Below, in pieces: positions 8,808-18,553 of a DNA stretch of 64,000 nt. Under the pieces are notes generated by a model, which worked only from the letters and a program-made list of their open reading frames with translations, was not told the origin of the DNA and searched no databases. How positions within the stretch are numbered: position 1 is the stretch's first letter; every line of letters begins with the position of its first letter. The DNA comes from Vibrio tarriae (lineage in GTDB: Bacteria > Pseudomonadota > Gammaproteobacteria > Enterobacterales > Vibrionaceae): the NCBI RefSeq assembly GCF_002216685.1, contig NZ_CP022353.1, positions 2,604,001 through 2,668,000 of the forward strand. Direction: 5' to 3'. The translations under genes and the position numbers were made by a program.

Positions 8808-9845
8808 TTAAACACCTTCTGGAACGACTAAATTACCCGCTTCAATCTCACGGATAAAATCTAATTTACGTAGTAAATGCTTCATTCCCTCAACATCAAG
8901 CCTTTCGGTATTATGAGAGTTATAATCTACGACAGAAGAAAGATCTTTTTCGCCTTCTTCAAAGTACTTAGCATAATTTAAATCCCGATTATCAGCAGGA
9001 ACTCGATAATAATTTCCTTGGTCTTGTGCAACAAACATTTCTTCACGGCTACAGAGTGCTTCAAATTGCTTTTCACCGTGTCGTGTACCAATAATATTTA
9101 CTGGATGACTTGGCTTATCCATAATCTCTAGGATCGCTCTCACCAAAACCTCAATTGTCGCAGCAGGCGCTTTTTGAACGAAAATATCGCCATTAGTACC
9201 ATTTTGGAAGGCATGTAATACAAGATCGACTGCATCATCTAATGTCATCATGAAGCGGGTCATATTAGGATCAGTAATGGTTATAGGCTTACCATTGGCG
9301 ATTTGACGGATAAATAGAGGAATAACAGAACCACGTGAAGCCATTACATTACCGTAACGGGTAGTACTAATAGTTGTGTTAGTGCTCTCAAGGTTACGAC
9401 TTTTAGCCACGATAACCTTTTCCATCATTGCCTTTGAAATGCCCATTGCATTAATTGGGTAAACTGCTTTATCTGTGCTTAAACAAACCACGCGCTCAAC
9501 GCCGTGGTTAATTGCTGCTTCAAGAACATTTTCAGTACCAATCACATTCGTTTTTACTGCCTCTAGCGGGTAAAACTCACAAGATGGCACTTGCTTTAAT
9601 GCTGCCGCATGATAGACATAATCAACACCACGCATTGCATTAGCAACACTCTGGTAGTCTCTGACATCACCGATATAGAATTTTAGCTTATTAGACTGAA
9701 AGTGCTTTCGCATATCATCTTGTTTCTTTTCATCACGAGAAAAAACACGAATTTCACCAATATCAGTATCTAAAAACCGACGTAGTACTGCGTTACCAAA
9801 AGAACCAGTACCACCTGTAATAAGCAAATTTTTATTTTTAAACAT
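8808..9845 (-). CDS. wbvB: UDP-GlcNAc 4,6-dehydratase/5-epimerase (WbvB/FnlA/CapE type)
   Basis: A 345-residue extended SDR enzyme. The NAD loop is TGGTGSFGNAV. The sequence STDKAVYPINAMGISK replaces the usual YxxxK by MxxxK, a known trait of the FnlA/WbjB/CapE and WbpM families. It should convert UDP-D-GlcNAc to the 4-keto-6-deoxy-L-arabino intermediate used by the next two genes. Length agrees with the family. It lies just downstream of the broken glycosyltransferase gene and nine bases from it. A plain 4,6-dehydratase activity without C5 inversion cannot be excluded by eye. Confidence 0.82.
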   Translation of the reverse strand: MFKNKNLLITGGTGSFGNAVLRRFLDTDIGEIRVFSRDEKKQDDMRKHFQSNKLKFYIGDVRDYQSVANAMRGVDYVYHAAALKQVPSCEFYPLEAVKTNVIGTENVLEAAINHGVERVVCLSTDKAVYPINAMGISKAMMEKVIVAKSRNLESTNTTISTTRYGNVMASRGSVIPLFIRQIANGKPITITDPNMTRFMMTLDDAVDLVLHAFQNGTNGDIFVQKAPAATIEVLVRAILEIMDKPSHPVNIIGTRHGEKQFEALCSREEMFVAQDQGNYYRVPADNRDLNYAKYFEEGEKDLSSVVDYNSHNTERLDVEGMKHLLRKLDFIREIEAGNLVVPEGV

Positions 9846-9854
9846 ATTTAATTT

Positions 9855-10960
9855 CTACATTAATTCAAAAAAGTCGTACCAGCTTGTTTGATACTTTGGC
9901 ACAAATCGTGAGTTATAGGTACAGCCATGTTCTAAAAGTCGATTTAGATGTTCAGCCCATAAATTAGGGTTATATTCTATGAAGTCGACTCCTTCATAGC
10001 CTTCTAAAACCTCCCGTGCAAAGCTTGTATCCAAAGACAGTACATGTTTGCCAAGCATTGCAGCTTCTAACAAAGGCAAACCAAATGATTCTATAGAGCT
10101 TGAAAAGGTAACTACATCACATGAGTCATAGTAGTTCTTGACCTGTTCGTAAGAAATTGTCCCGATGAACTCACAATACTGCTTTATACTCGGGTTGTCT
10201 CTAAGATAGTCATAAATATGTGTATTAATCTCTGAGTTTACATCAAGAGTATATATTGCTTTTAACTGAAGCTTCCTATTAGAGGCCGAATAATCAAGAT
10301 GTAGCTTTCGAATTGATTCCAAAAGTAACAAGTGATTCTTAAATAACTCACCTGTAGCTGGATAAAACAAAATTAATTCATTATTTTTTGCCCCCCCTCG
10401 ACTATTGAATTATCCCGAGACCAAGGGGTAATATTAGGCTTAATGTTAAACACATTGGATTTTGATATTCTAAAATTATCAATTAGAGCATTTTTCATCC
10501 ATTCTGTTTGAACAACAAATCGTGTTGTAGACTTGGAAAATGCGAAAACAAATATTGGGTATATATATTTATAGAATGCATATTTTCGTTCACGGGATAA
10601 AAACGGATTCCAAGATCTTTTATGTAAAAACAAACCTTGATGAAGGTAAACTATCTGCCGTACGCCGCGAACATTCAAAGTTGTATTCTGTAAAGAAATA
10701 ACTAAGCTAATTTTATGTTTTAGCTTTGATATTTCTTTTCTTGCCATCCAAAAGTCCCATTTCACACGGTCTAGTCGACTATTTTCAACAACTCTAATAA
10801 AAGATACATTTTCCTTATTAATATATTCTAGCTCTAGATTAAGTTTGCTATTAATAGCAATCACAAAATTAATACTCGACTTACAATTTGTTATAAACTG
10901 CTTTAATATATTGAGAGCTCCACCACTAACAATAGAAGTTGCGCTTACAAAAACGTGCAT
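9855..10960 (-). pseudogene. Glycosyltransferase family 4 gene, frameshifted in a G7 tract
   Basis: Two adjoining frames make one GT4-type glycosyltransferase. The first, from ATG 10960, carries FVSATSIVSGGALNIL and stops at 10373. The second continues with ILFYPATGELFKN, GTISYEQVKNYYDSCDVV and SSSIESFGLPLLEAAMLGK, which is a standard GT4 donor site. The break lies at a run of seven C on the + strand (10391-10397). With eight, the frames join into about 368 residues, a normal length. So the gene is inactive as read unless slippage or phase variation restores it, or the run was miscounted. It sits between the pyruvyltransferase-like gene and wbvB. Substrate unknown. Confidence 0.8.
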
Positions 10961-10964
10961 AACC

Positions 10965-12056
10965 TTACATCTCTAGGCTTGAGAACAAGTAATCCTTGGA
11001 CTTTTTCCTTTCTATTTCCAAACGCTTGTTTACATCAGTAAAGTCTAATGTATAGTTGCTTAAGTCAATCGATTTTAAAAAACTCTCATCGTGAATTATT
11101 CGTGAGTCAAGCCCTACAACTTCAAGTAAGCTACTAATACGGTTAATATTAGCACCAGGAGAAACTGAGAAAAATGGCTTGTTAAAGATCAAAGAGAATG
11201 TTGTTCCGTGAAAGGAGTCTGTTACAACAAACTTTGCATTATTAAATAAGCTAATAAAGTCTCTTGGTCCAGCATCTCTGATGTGCTCGTCGACAATAGT
11301 ATCAAAGTATAAGCCCTGCTCGCATAATATGACCTTTACTTTTAGATCTTCTTTTAACTTGTGGATAACCTTCTTTAAAAGAGGTGTCTTTTTTATAACA
11401 TAAAGTAAAATATAGTCATCTTCTCGAAAATTATTGTCTCCAAGTCGGTCTAGCCACTCATTTTTAGTTAAAAGAAGGGTTGGGTCCAAAACATGTTCAA
11501 CATCAAGCTTTGTTAATAAAGATAAATACTTGCTAGCTTTACTCTCACGAGTTGACAATGCATCGTAGTCACTAAGATATTCACGTAGAATAGTTTCTTC
11601 CGAAGAAGAATACTCATAGGATCCACAACTTGATGCGTATGCAATTTTCTTTTGATTTGCGGTTGCAAATGAGAGGAAATACTCTGGTATGAATTGTTTG
11701 TCTTGCGAAACACAAGCAGGGTTCCAAATTTGATCACTCCCAGAAATTAATATATCAAATTTACCAATTTGATCAGAATTATAAGGAACTATATCCATTT
11801 CATCTCTGATAAATTTTTTAAATTTAGGAATAACTCTCAGTCGTGGCAAAATTCGGCAAATATCTTTCGCCGTTCCTAAAAAAGAATGAATAGTTGTTCC
11901 AAAACGAACATAATCCAAACTTTTTGAAACATGGCGATTGTCGAAATCAATAATATTCACATCATATTTTTTCTTGACTATTTCTTTCAATGCATAGGCT
12001 TGAAATACAGCCCCATAATTACTAACGTTGTGAATAGTAATAATACCTACATTCAT
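10965..12056 (-). CDS. Polysaccharide pyruvyl transferase family protein
   Basis: A 363-residue protein of the polysaccharide pyruvyl transferase family (WcaK/CsaB-like). Visible marks are the N-terminal ITIHNVSNYGAVFQA, the central ISGSDQIWNP, and C-terminal VTDSFHGTTFSLIFNKPF. The SFHG motif is typical of the family. Such enzymes add a pyruvate ketal from PEP to a sugar; many relatives are only predicted. The start at 12056 (MNVGII) is preferred over an upstream in-frame codon that would overlap the previous gene. It lies in the Wzx/Wzy operon next to a nitroreductase-like gene, a pairing often seen in polysaccharide clusters. Confidence 0.78.
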   Translation of the reverse strand: MNVGIITIHNVSNYGAVFQAYALKEIVKKKYDVNIIDFDNRHVSKSLDYVRFGTTIHSFLGTAKDICRILPRLRVIPKFKKFIRDEMDIVPYNSDQIGKFDILISGSDQIWNPACVSQDKQFIPEYFLSFATANQKKIAYASSCGSYEYSSSEETILREYLSDYDALSTRESKASKYLSLLTKLDVEHVLDPTLLLTKNEWLDRLGDNNFREDDYILLYVIKKTPLLKKVIHKLKEDLKVKVILCEQGLYFDTIVDEHIRDAGPRDFISLFNNAKFVVTDSFHGTTFSLIFNKPFFSVSPGANINRISSLLEVVGLDSRIIHDESFLKSIDLSNYTLDFTDVNKRLEIERKKSKDYLFSSLEM

Positions 12057-12057
12057 T

Positions 12058-13060
12058 TTATATCTCTGAGTAAACTTCAACTATTGGGCGACGAGGAGAA
12101 ACACATAATTTATTATCTGCTTTAGGATTTCCGATTGCCAACATCATAATGATTGTATGTGATTTATCGATGACTTGAAATGCATTTCTAAAGTGTTTAT
12201 CTTGAAGCCCTTGTTGACTCCAATTTAAACAACATGATGCTATACCTTTTGAGTGCAATGCATATATTAATGACATGGAATACATTCCTCCATCAATCCA
12301 ATGCTGGTATCGCTCACTACCAGAATTAAATGCTCTGACATCAGAACAAACAATTAGTAAATCATGAATTTCTTGTGTAAATCCTCTATTTCCAGATTGA
12401 TAACTTAGTGCTAAATCAATTTTTTTTTCTATCTGAGATATAATATACGTGCCATGGTTGTCTATTACACGCTGATGGAGTTTTTAGCGAAAGTTCAATG
12501 GCCTCCAATAATAAACCACGTTCAATTCTTTCTTTTGAAAATTCACGAACACTATAGCGACTTTCAAAAAACTTTTTGGGCTCGTCAAGAACCCCTGACA
12601 AAAGTTCATCCCTACTTAAATTAATAATACCTGATTCATTATACTGATGATTTTTTATCTTAGGCCAGCTTGCATTTATTAATTCAAGTTTTTTTCTAAC
12701 TTTATCAGATAATTTTGTCTTTGTGACTCCATTATTAGAAATCACAAATTTATTTAAAACATCAAATCCTAAGTGATCATGAAACCCGATATTATTATAA
12801 TGCAAGGCAGACTCTAAAATATTAGCTAAAATCGCAGCGTTACCCCACCCAGAATCAGGATTTCTATTTGAAAAGCTCATGCTTTTCTCTAAACTATGAT
12901 AGACCTTTACTGAATAGTAATTCCTTTTTTTTTCACAAGATAATTGATTTCTCCACCCCCCATATTTAATGAATCTAAGAAAATCATATGATGCTCCACA
13001 TAACCACTTTATCAATCTACCTAGAGGCTTTAATTTACTACATAACATAATATCACTCAT
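12058..13060 (-). pseudogene. Nitroreductase-like protein gene, frameshifted in an A9 tract
   Basis: The first frame, starting at ATG 13060, runs to SVREFSKERI and TPSACNRQPWHVYYISDRKK, a nitroreductase FMN-binding pattern. It then hits a stop after a homopolymer (nine T on the + strand, 12420-12428). With eight, translation continues through IDLALSYQSG, LLIVCSDVRAF and WIDGGMYSMSL to the end at 12058, giving about 333 residues. The second half includes ASCCLNWS and LAIGNPKAD, typical of nitroreductase C-termini. The N-terminal about 150 residues precede the fold and are unassigned. A redox role in making or modifying the polymer is only inferred from position. Confidence 0.78.
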
Positions 13061-14266
13061 TTAATTAAATATGTTGAATTTATATTTATTAACTCCATAA
13101 TGAAATAATAAACATAAAACAATCTCAGTTAAAACTGTTGTAAGCGCAGCAGCATAAGCACCATACTTTGGTATGAAAATAATATTTAACACTAAATTTA
13201 AAACAGCACAGAGTGCCATATATTTATTCTTAATACTTATCAAATTTTCCGTAACAAGAAACACACCTGCATTTGAAGATAGATATCTAAAAAACACACA
13301 AAAAGATAATATTTTAAGAAAATTGACAGCGTTTATATACTGTTCATCAAAAATGAGGATAATAAGATCTCTAGAAAAACCATAAAAGAACAATGTTCCT
13401 ATAGAACCAAGTAAAAACATCACTTTAAAACCATTATTAAATAAGCCTCTCTCTTTTCCATGTTCATTAACATTTATATAATGCACTTTAGGAAGCAGAA
13501 ATTTTTGATATATCACAGATGGAACTATATAAGCAGATATTAATATAGTAAATGCCACACTGTAATAACCAGCATATTCTGATGAATATAGCTTATTTAA
13601 AATAAATATATCACTCTGAAAATAAATCAAATGAAAAAATACTGAAAGCCCAAAAGGATAAGCATTTTTAACAAATGTCCAGAGAGTAACTTCCTGTTCT
13701 GCCCCACTTATGTCATTATTATTTATTCTTATTAAAAAAGCCAAAGAAAGAAAAAACAAGCATAGAGAAATTAAGGAATATAGATAGTAAATTTTTTCAG
13801 GCGTTAGAAAATTAAATATTAATAATAATACAACGCCCATTAACCTAGCTATTGGTTGTGCGGCTAAAAGCACTGACACCATTTTAAAACGAAACCTTAT
13901 CTGGCTATGAGCAACAGCGATATTAATAATAGCCTGAGATAAAACTATTATAAAAAATAAAAAACCATAACTAGAACTTAGCTGAATATACAATATGTAA
14001 CATGGAGCCAGAGTTAAAAAAAAATACCTAACAGACTGGAAATTAAAAAATTTAATTTCACCTTTATTTTCCATGTAATACTTAAGTAAATACCCATCCA
14101 CCCCCATAGATATTAATGGTGTCAATAACATCACAAGAGAAATAGCAGAATTAAACTCACCAAAACTATTAGGACTGAAGCTTTTTGCTATATACATTTG
14201 TGTCAAAAATGATGCCAATGAGCTAACAACGCTACTCGTCAATAATATAAAAATAGTTTTAATCAC
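13061..14266 (-). CDS. wzx: Wzx-like O-unit/capsule flippase
   Basis: A 401-residue, almost entirely hydrophobic protein with about twelve predicted membrane segments. The start SSVVSSLASFLTQMYIAKSFSPNSFGEFN and length are typical of the polysaccharide_synt/Wzx family. It should flip lipid-linked repeat units from the cytoplasmic to the periplasmic face for the Wzy polymerase. The start is GTG at 14266 and overlaps the Wzy-like gene by eight bases. The gene is AT-rich, like most Wzx genes. It contains an intact nine-base A run (14016-14024), so nine-base runs are not always disruptive here. Confidence 0.8.
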   Translation of the reverse strand: MIKTIFILLTSSVVSSLASFLTQMYIAKSFSPNSFGEFNSAISLVMLLTPLISMGVDGYLLKYYMENKGEIKFFNFQSVRYFFLTLAPCYILYIQLSSSYGFLFFIIVLSQAIINIAVAHSQIRFRFKMVSVLLAAQPIARLMGVVLLLIFNFLTPEKIYYLYSLISLCLFFLSLAFLIRINNNDISGAEQEVTLWTFVKNAYPFGLSVFFHLIYFQSDIFILNKLYSSEYAGYYSVAFTILISAYIVPSVIYQKFLLPKVHYINVNEHGKERGLFNNGFKVMFLLGSIGTLFFYGFSRDLIILIFDEQYINAVNFLKILSFCVFFRYLSSNAGVFLVTENLISIKNKYMALCAVLNLVLNIIFIPKYGAYAAALTTVLTEIVLCLLFHYGVNKYKFNIFN

Positions 14267-15425
14267 GAATCGACCTCAGAAGAAAGCCAAGGATAGATAC
14301 TAATAGCAATGGCATAATAATAGCATTAAAAAATTGAACCTTAATGTAAGTGATAAAACCTTCTCTAAAAAAGTGGAACATCAGCAATGGCAATGAAGAA
14401 AGATAAATAGCATAGAAAAGTTTATTTTTCTTAGCCAAGCTCTTCATAAAACCAAATACAAATCCAATTAACGAAAAATATATAAAAAATAAAACACCAA
14501 AATTTATATGCACATTAACAAGTAAGCTACTTGCACCAAATGGGCTATATTCTTTTATATCGTACGCTATCGAATCAACGAGATCCCCTTTATTTGGCAT
14601 CAGTATGGATGGCGTAAAGTTAAATATTGAAGCTATAATATCATAGGGAAATTTAAACACAAAAAAGTCATCAATACTTTTAAAATAATTAACACTACTA
14701 ACTGACGTAAATAATGGCTCAGCGATAAATATACCAACTATTCCATCTAGATTAATATCACTTTTACTTCTCCAACCACCGACAACCAAAACTAGGATAA
14801 AAATACTAAAAATACTAAAAATAAATAATGGACTCCTTATAACCCTTGGATTAACACATATAATGTTAAGTAGCAAAGATATAGCCCCAAGGAGAAAGAA
14901 CATTCTAGAACCCAAACCAAGAAGAAGGACACTTGATATTAAAAAAATACTTAAAAAGATAAACTTATTTTTTCTACTCTCGAAATAATTCACAAAAATC
15001 ACTGAACAAAACACCGTGGTCGCATATGGACCAAGAATGGAAATATTGTAGTCTGAATATCCAGAAAATAACACCACCCCATCCATAACACCTTTTATTG
15101 TTGATACAAACAATATGAACAATAGAATTAAAGAAATAATTATTGGAGTTAATTTATAATGACAAACATCTTGCCCGATTGATACAGCCCTGAATTTTAT
15201 CTTCTCGCCAAACTTTAAGAAAAAATAAAAAAACAAAAGACCAAAAATTGAAACCATATAGTATTCTTCACCATATAGAGCACTATCAACATAAGTCTGA
15301 ACAATTTCAACTTGGCGATTATCACCAAGAAAGTGAATAGATACCACAGGTAAGATTAAATAATAAAAAAAACCAAATAAAAAAAACAACATTGCACTAG
15401 GAAGATATTTTACATTATCCATCAT
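14259..15425 (-). CDS. wzy: Wzy-like polysaccharide polymerase
   Basis: A 388-residue integral membrane protein with about ten or more hydrophobic segments and little else conserved, located between wzc and wzx. Oligosaccharide repeat polymerases (EpsG/Wzy class) look like this. A larger soluble loop lies around residues 210-280 (GGWRSKSDINLDG and following). Position beside Wzx and downstream of Wza-Wzb-Wzc makes a polymerase the best guess, but no signature proves it. Two adjacent ATG codons (15425, 15422) are possible starts. The 266 bases between this gene and the end of wzc hold no convincing gene. Confidence 0.65.
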   Translation of the reverse strand: MMDNVKYLPSAMLFFLFGFFYYLILPVVSIHFLGDNRQVEIVQTYVDSALYGEEYYMVSIFGLLFFYFFLKFGEKIKFRAVSIGQDVCHYKLTPIIISLILLFILFVSTIKGVMDGVVLFSGYSDYNISILGPYATTVFCSVIFVNYFESRKNKFIFLSIFLISSVLLLGLGSRMFFLLGAISLLLNIICVNPRVIRSPLFIFSIFSIFILVLVVGGWRSKSDINLDGIVGIFIAEPLFTSVSSVNYFKSIDDFFVFKFPYDIIASIFNFTPSILMPNKGDLVDSIAYDIKEYSPFGASSLLVNVHINFGVLFFIYFSLIGFVFGFMKSLAKKNKLFYAIYLSSLPLLMFHFFREGFITYIKVQFFNAIIMPLLLVSILGFLLRSIRD

Positions 15426-15691
15426 AATCTAATCTCATATTTTACGGTATTATTGTGCAATATTGAATTAACGAAGAATCGATATCTAATTTCAGAATAA
15501 AAATATTAGTCCACTTCTGGTATCTACCAAGTGATAAGACTTTAGTGAACTTATCACCGATTGAGGAATAACAAGCGAAGCGGATTATCCTTTTACGCAA
15601 CAAAGCTAATACAAGATGTAATAGCACAATTCAGCTCTCCTACCCTAACATACCGCCAAAGCAAGATAGTTAAGTCACAAATCAGTTATCG

Positions 15692-17854
15692 TTAGTTATC
15701 ATTTGAGTAGCGATAGTTGTAATACCCATAGCCATAGGTACTTGATGCTTTCTTCTCAACGGCGTTAAAAATTACGCCTTTTACTTCAATGCCGGATTGC
15801 TCAAAGCGGTGACGGGCCACATCAATCTCTTTCGCGGTATTTTGGCCAAAACGCGCCACCATTAAAGTCGTGCCGGCGTGGGCACCCACAATACTTGGAT
15901 CGGTTACGGCCAATACCGGCGGGGTATCCACAATCACCAAGTCATAATGCTCAGAGGCCCATTGCAGTAACTCTTCCATGCGCTTATGCATCAGCAGTTC
16001 TGAAGGGTTGGGCGGCACTTGGCCACGGGTGATAATCGCTAGGTTTTCCACTGGGCTGGTTTTAATGCAGCTTTCTAGGGCTAACTTGCCGGCAAGGTAA
16101 TCAGAAAGGCCATTTTCCCACTGCAAACCAAACGGCTTTTGTAGGTAGCCTTTACGCATATCAGCATCAATCAACAGCACTTTTTGGCCAGTTTTCGCGG
16201 CGACCGCAGCAAAGTTGGTCGAAACGAACGATTTACCAATACCCGGCGCTGGGCCAGAAATCATCAGGATATTGTTTTTCGCTTCCATCATCGCAAAGTG
16301 CAAACTGGTGCGAAGGCCACGCAGCGCTTCAATCGAGAGATCGGCTGGGTTGTATTCGGCCAATAGTGTGATCTCATCCTTTTTCCGACGCTTCATCAGC
16401 TTGTCAAAACCTTGCTGCATTTCTGATTTCGGGACACTGGCATACACCGAAAGCCCTAACGCTTCAATATCATCCGGGTTTTCAACGCCGCGGTGCAACG
16501 CCGCTTTCACCAGTACAAAACCGACACTCGCCATCGCGCCCAATAAGGTCGCTAATACAGCGATCAGCGGTTTTTTCGGTTTGACCGGTTGGGCATAGGC
16601 TTGTGCGTTATCCAAAATGCGCACATTACCAACCGTGCCCGCCTTAATCACATTCAGCTCTTGTACTTTGTTGAGTAGCTGAACGTAAATTTGTTGGTTG
16701 ACTTCCACATCACGCGTCATGCGTAGGATTTCGCGCTGGGTTTTCGGTAGCTTTTGTACTTGCTGGTTAATACGCTCACGCTCTTTCAGCAGCACTTGGC
16801 GCTTATCCAGCAGCGATTTGTAAGCAGGGTGATCCGTGGTAAAACGCTGACTGATTTCACTCTCTTTAAAGGTCAGTTCATTAAGTTGAGCTTCTAGCTT
16901 AACCATCACATCCAGCGTGGCTTTCGCTTCTAGGCTTAGGTCAATCGATTCGTTGTCTTGACGATAGCGGTTCAGTACATCTTCCGAACTGTCCAAATCG
17001 GTTTTGATATCCGGTAGGTGGCTTTGTAAAAAGCTCAGGCTTTTTTCAGCTTCGGCCGAGTTACGTTTTACGTTTTGCAAAAAGTAGTTTTGGCTGATGT
17101 TATCCAGCAGCGTACGGATTTGCGCTGGGTTTTCACCGGTCAGTGACAGCTCCACAATACCTGTCTGTTTGCCTTTTTCGGTAATCGAGAGGTTTTGCTT
17201 GAGTTCGTTAATCGCATCCAGTTCATTGATTTTGGCAATATTGAACGCAAAACCGCTTTCTGCTTCCATCCCCGTGACAAACAGGCGGTAGTCATCTTGC
17301 TCTGCCAGCTCACCCGCTACGCCTTGCAAAATCACTTTGCCATCACCACGCACCAGCTGGTAAGTGCCTTGCTCGGCATCTTGCACCAGGATTTGGTGTT
17401 CTAAGGTAGTCGCAAAATCCGGCAGTTCAAAACGGCTGACTTGCAGTTGATTCACTCGACCGCTTAAACGGGCTATGCCTTTACCGATGACGGGGAAATA
17501 ATCCGGCGTGACAAGGGTGGTGAGGTTAAATTTTTCAACGGTGTCGCCCAAAATCATCCGCGATTTGATGATTTCAATTTCCGTGGTCGCGGTGGAGTCC
17601 GAACTGAACAGTTCGCCCATATCTCCGCCTACCAGTGATGAGATGCCGCCGCCTTTTTTGGCTTCGATCTGGATTAAGGCATCCGCCTTATAAATGGGAG
17701 TGGAAAGAATGGCAAACGCGACCCCAAAAACGGCAAAAACCATTGTGGTAACGAGGATGATCCATTTTCCGTCAAGCAGTAAGCCAAAAAGTTTGCCCAG
17801 ATCGATTTCGTCAGAGGCGGAGTCGATGGTGCGCTTTGATGTTTGTGCTGTCAT
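15692..17854 (-). CDS. wzc: Wzc: capsule/exopolysaccharide tyrosine autokinase and chain-length protein
   Basis: A 720-residue inner-membrane protein, the same length as E. coli Wzc. Order: N-terminal membrane segment (KWIILVTTMVFAVFG), Wzz-type periplasmic domain with coiled-coil stretches, second membrane segment (IAVLATLLGAMASVGFVLV), then a BY-kinase domain. The kinase shows Walker A GPAPGIGKS near residue 535, Walker A' LLIDADMR, and VIVDTPPVL. The C-terminus has a tyrosine cluster (YGYGYYNYRY) for autophosphorylation. It controls chain length and works with Wza and Wzb. Start at ATG 17854 is chosen because it gives the standard length; an upstream TTG at 17908 lacks a clear ribosome site. 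Wzc-type export implies a true capsule. Confidence 0.9.
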   Translation of the reverse strand: MTAQTSKRTIDSASDEIDLGKLFGLLLDGKWIILVTTMVFAVFGVAFAILSTPIYKADALIQIEAKKGGGISSLVGGDMGELFSSDSTATTEIEIIKSRMILGDTVEKFNLTTLVTPDYFPVIGKGIARLSGRVNQLQVSRFELPDFATTLEHQILVQDAEQGTYQLVRGDGKVILQGVAGELAEQDDYRLFVTGMEAESGFAFNIAKINELDAINELKQNLSITEKGKQTGIVELSLTGENPAQIRTLLDNISQNYFLQNVKRNSAEAEKSLSFLQSHLPDIKTDLDSSEDVLNRYRQDNESIDLSLEAKATLDVMVKLEAQLNELTFKESEISQRFTTDHPAYKSLLDKRQVLLKERERINQQVQKLPKTQREILRMTRDVEVNQQIYVQLLNKVQELNVIKAGTVGNVRILDNAQAYAQPVKPKKPLIAVLATLLGAMASVGFVLVKAALHRGVENPDDIEALGLSVYASVPKSEMQQGFDKLMKRRKKDEITLLAEYNPADLSIEALRGLRTSLHFAMMEAKNNILMISGPAPGIGKSFVSTNFAAVAAKTGQKVLLIDADMRKGYLQKPFGLQWENGLSDYLAGKLALESCIKTSPVENLAIITRGQVPPNPSELLMHKRMEELLQWASEHYDLVIVDTPPVLAVTDPSIVGAHAGTTLMVARFGQNTAKEIDVARHRFEQSGIEVKGVIFNAVEKKASSTYGYGYYNYRYSNDN

Positions 17855-17963
17855 AGTTTTTGCTGTTTTTAGGGAGTTTCTGTTTAGGGTTGTCTGTTTT
17901 CGGGTCAAAACGCCGCTACACCCAACAAAGGGTGTAAATGAGCAGGTTAAGTATCCCGTTCGG

Positions 17964-18404
17964 TTAGAGTTTTTTTACCCAAGCCGCGGCCGCTTGTTCG
18001 ATCAGCGCGTAGGCGTGATCAAACGCTTCTTTACTTTGGCGGTACGGATCGGGAATGTCGCGTTGACCAATCCATTGTCCGAAAAGCATGGTTTTACCAC
18101 GCGCTTCGGGCGCGATGTCACTCAGGGCGTTAATGTGCCCTTTTTCCATCACGAGGATGAGATCAAATTGACTGCAAAGCTGTGGGGTAAGCTGTTGTGA
18201 TTGATGGCCATCCAGCGAGACACCGTGTTCTTGTGCAACTTGGATTGCCATATCATCAGCCGATTTGCCGACAAGTCGGCTTTTTTCAGAGGCGAGACCA
18301 GCAGAAGCGATATTTTTATGAGGCAGTTGTTGTTTTAGTAATCGTTCACCTATCGGTGAACGGCAGATATTGCCAACGCAGACGACTAATATGTTGTTGA
18401 ACAT
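17964..18404 (-). CDS. wzb: Wzb: low-molecular-weight protein-tyrosine phosphatase
   Basis: A 146-residue cytoplasmic phosphatase with the P-loop CVGNICRS starting at Cys9 (CX5R) and the catalytic acid in PDPYRQ near residue 117. Length equals E. coli Wzb. It dephosphorylates the Wzc tyrosine tail and so cycles capsule export. The start at 18404 (MFNNILV) puts the P-loop at the usual distance; longer upstream frames are unlikely. It sits between wza and wzc in the standard order. Confidence 0.9.
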   Translation of the reverse strand: MFNNILVVCVGNICRSPIGERLLKQQLPHKNIASAGLASEKSRLVGKSADDMAIQVAQEHGVSLDGHQSQQLTPQLCSQFDLILVMEKGHINALSDIAPEARGKTMLFGQWIGQRDIPDPYRQSKEAFDHAYALIEQAAAAWVKKL

Positions 18405-18506
18405 CGTGTTTCTTGGGTTTTGTGAACAAATTGGGCTGTTGAGTCTAATTGTGTTTGTTATTTTCTCAACCGCCACACCGCGATTTTTTGATACCTGTGC
18501 ATGCTT

Positions 18507-18529
18507 TCCCCTCCCCTAGAAGGGGAGGG
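18507..18529. repeat. C/G-rich hairpin between wza and wzb
   Basis: CCCTCCCCT (18509-18517) and AGGGGAGGG (18521-18529) form a nine-base stem with loop AGA. No T tract follows on the - strand, so it is more likely an mRNA-processing or stability hairpin, or a dispersed repeat, than a terminator. It lies within the gap of about 150 bases separating wza from wzb. Confidence 0.5.
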
Positions 18530-18553
18530 ACCTAAGTAACCTACCTAAAGAGA

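Noticed and set aside
15426..15691. Possible insertion-sequence remnant between wzc and the Wzy-like gene, since IS1358 is known in V. cholerae O-antigen loci
   Set aside because: A 61-codon - strand frame is present, but no transposase motif, terminal inverted repeat or target duplication was recognised. A nucleotide search with IS1358 would decide.
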